Below, in pieces: positions 13,006 through 13,793 of a DNA stretch of 13,793 nucleotides. The first letter of the stretch is position 1. Each line of letters opens with the position of its first letter. The position numbers and the translations under genes are program-made. The stretch comes from SICU01 sp964408235 (GTDB lineage: Archaea > Nanobdellota > Nanobdellia > Pacearchaeales > GW2011-AR1): positions 1-13,793 of the forward strand of contig CAYOYN010000013.1 in the NCBI GenBank assembly GCA_964408235.1, read 5' to 3'. The notes below the pieces were generated by a model that was given only the letters and a program-made list of their open reading frames with translations, was not told where the DNA came from and made no database searches.

Positions 13006-13383
13006 TTATTTTTTCTTAAAATCTAATGAACAGGAGTTTATGCAGAATCTTTTGCCTGTTTTTTCTTTTGGGCCATCTTCAAATATGTGTCCTAAGTGGC
13101 TTTTACATTTTGAACATATTACTTCAGTTCTATTCATCCCTAAAGAATTGTCTTCTATGAATTTTACTGATCCAGGAATAGAATCATAGAAAGATGGCCA
13201 GCCTGTCCCAGAGTCAAATTTTACATTTGATTCAAATAGCTTGTTACCGCATGCAGCACAAGTATACATCCCTTTTTCTTTATGATTATAAAATTTGCCT
13301 GTAAATGGTCTTTCAGTGCCTTTTTCTCTTAGAACTTTATATTGTTCTTTTGTTAGCTTCTTTTTGAAATCTTCTTCTTTCAT
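13006..13383 (-). CDS. msrB: Peptide-methionine (R)-S-oxide reductase MsrB
   Basis: Repairs oxidised methionine (R-sulfoxide) in proteins. The 125-residue single-domain product has both zinc CxxC pairs, C42/C45 in CAAC and C90/C93 in CSKC, the substrate-pocket GTGWPSF (59-65), HLGHIFEDGP, and the catalytic Cys114 in RFCINS. The resolving Cys found in GCGWPSF of many bacterial enzymes is Thr60 here, so recycling probably uses another thiol; C118 in NSCSL is a candidate. No MsrA fusion. The upstream TATA match (13404-13414) is weak but at the usual distance. It is divergent from the unknown gene at 13483. Confidence 0.95.
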   Translation of the reverse strand: MKEEDFKKKLTKEQYKVLREKGTERPFTGKFYNHKEKGMYTCAACGNKLFESNVKFDSGTGWPSFYDSIPGSVKFIEDNSLGMNRTEVICSKCKSHLGHIFEDGPKEKTGKRFCINSCSLDFKKK

Positions 13384-13403
13384 TTTTATAATTAGTTCTT
13401 TTT

Positions 13404-13414
13404 AGTATTAAAGT
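13404..13414 (-). promoter_or_regulatory. Probable TATA box for msrB
   Basis: Minus-strand ACTTTAATACT, centred about 26 nt before the ATG at 13383. Composition is weaker than the other boxes, but the position is right. Confidence 0.35.
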
Positions 13415-13453
13415 TTTGTTTTTAACTACTAATTGGTTATACTCTTACAAAGG

Positions 13454-13461
13454 TTTAAATA
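13454..13461 (+). promoter_or_regulatory. TATA box for the right-edge gene
   Basis: TTTAAATA, centred about 26 nt before the ATG at 13483. It supports that ATG as a leaderless start. Confidence 0.55.
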
Positions 13462-13482
13462 TGGTGTTTTTTGAGACTTTTT

Positions 13483-13793
13483 ATGGATAAAAAGATTTTA
13501 ACTGGGCTAGGAAATGTACCTACACTACGTGTGCGTCCATATTCTGAAAGACTTGATTTCGCAGAAGAAATCGGTTTTGATATTGATAGATTCAACCAAA
13601 AAGTTGGAAGCTATATAGCTAATGGAGATTATCTTGCTGCTAGGGTAGATTTAGATTTCTTCGCATCTAAAACTATGGCTAGATTGAGGGTTGCAGCAGA
13701 ATATGGGACAATCCATCCAAGAGATTTCTTACCTTTAGCAAAGGATCTTGCTCTAAGAGTTTCTGAAATAAGAGATGAAATTAAACATGCTTC
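13483..13793 (+). CDS. Hypothetical protein, N-terminal 103 residues (runs off window)
   Basis: I translated this open frame by hand; it has no stop before the right edge. The product begins MDKKILTGLGNVPTLRVRPY and appears soluble and mostly helical from about residue 22 on, with no Cys, signal peptide or nucleotide-binding motif in the visible part. The helical segment IDRFNQKVGSYIANGDYLAA followed by RVDLDFFASKTMARLRVAAE is compatible with a small helical-repeat domain. No family is recognised. The ATG at 13483 is preceded by a TATA box at the leaderless distance. It is divergent from msrB. Confidence 0.7.
   Translation, partial: MDKKILTGLGNVPTLRVRPYSERLDFAEEIGFDIDRFNQKVGSYIANGDYLAARVDLDFFASKTMARLRVAAEYGTIHPRDFLPLAKDLALRVSEIRDEIKHA

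Noticed and set aside
13461..13490. Ten-codon open frame starting ATGGTG before the right-edge gene
   Set aside because: It overlaps the TATA box and would lie upstream of the predicted transcription start, so it is probably not transcribed.
1..13793. CRISPR arrays, transposons, integrases, restriction or toxin-antitoxin modules
   Set aside because: No regularly spaced repeats, terminal inverted repeats or recognisable proteins of these classes were seen on either strand.

Overview
The window looks like a piece of an AT-rich archaeal chromosome, most likely from a small-genome DPANN lineage of the Pacearchaeota/Woesearchaeota type. Direct evidence for Archaea is the set of archaeal/eukaryotic-type translation genes (aIF2 gamma, ribosomal protein eS6, aIF5B), a PC4-like protein, an XPD/Rad3-type helicase, and TATA boxes about 25-28 nt before start codons. 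The lineage assignment is inferred from gene style (compact proteins, HExxH protease with a CARDB-like tail) and is not proven.

Region 1 (1-4091, minus strand) is a translation block. aIF5B is followed without a gap by an unknown 87-residue protein and then by a four-helix VKOR-type disulfide-forming membrane protein. A second promoter starts eS6, with an unknown 95-residue protein 1 nt behind it, and a third promoter precedes aIF2 gamma, which runs off the left edge. The aIF5B unit shares a centrally placed TATA-like box with a divergent gene for a small exported Cys-containing protein (4142-4393).

Region 2 (4394-7434) holds a PC4-like nucleic-acid-binding protein (minus), an unknown 84-residue protein, a tRNA-dihydrouridine synthase and cysteinyl-tRNA synthetase (all plus). 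The cysS TATA box is formed by the last codons of the dus gene.

Region 3 (7431-10325) is a two-gene DNA repair unit on the minus strand, a Rad3/DinG-like helicase overlapping an AlkD-like DNA glycosylase. It is divergent from a tRNA-Leu gene whose anticodon reads AAG, an unusual A34 for an archaeon.

Region 4 (10326-13793) starts with a 200-nt gap holding two small hairpins, then a lipoprotein-like surface protein of unknown function, a membrane-anchored zinc metalloprotease with a CARDB-like domain, an NfsB-type nitroreductase, MsrB, and the start of an unknown gene that leaves the window.

The layout is very compact. All three convergent gene pairs have stop codons that abut or overlap. Nearly every gene with its own promoter has a TATA box centred about 25-28 nt before the start codon, implying leaderless mRNAs; this spacing was used to choose several starts. 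The lipoprotein-like gene is the clear exception, with a predicted leader of about 40 nt and a GGAG Shine-Dalgarno site. I found no CRISPR array, transposase, integrase or convincing new defence system.
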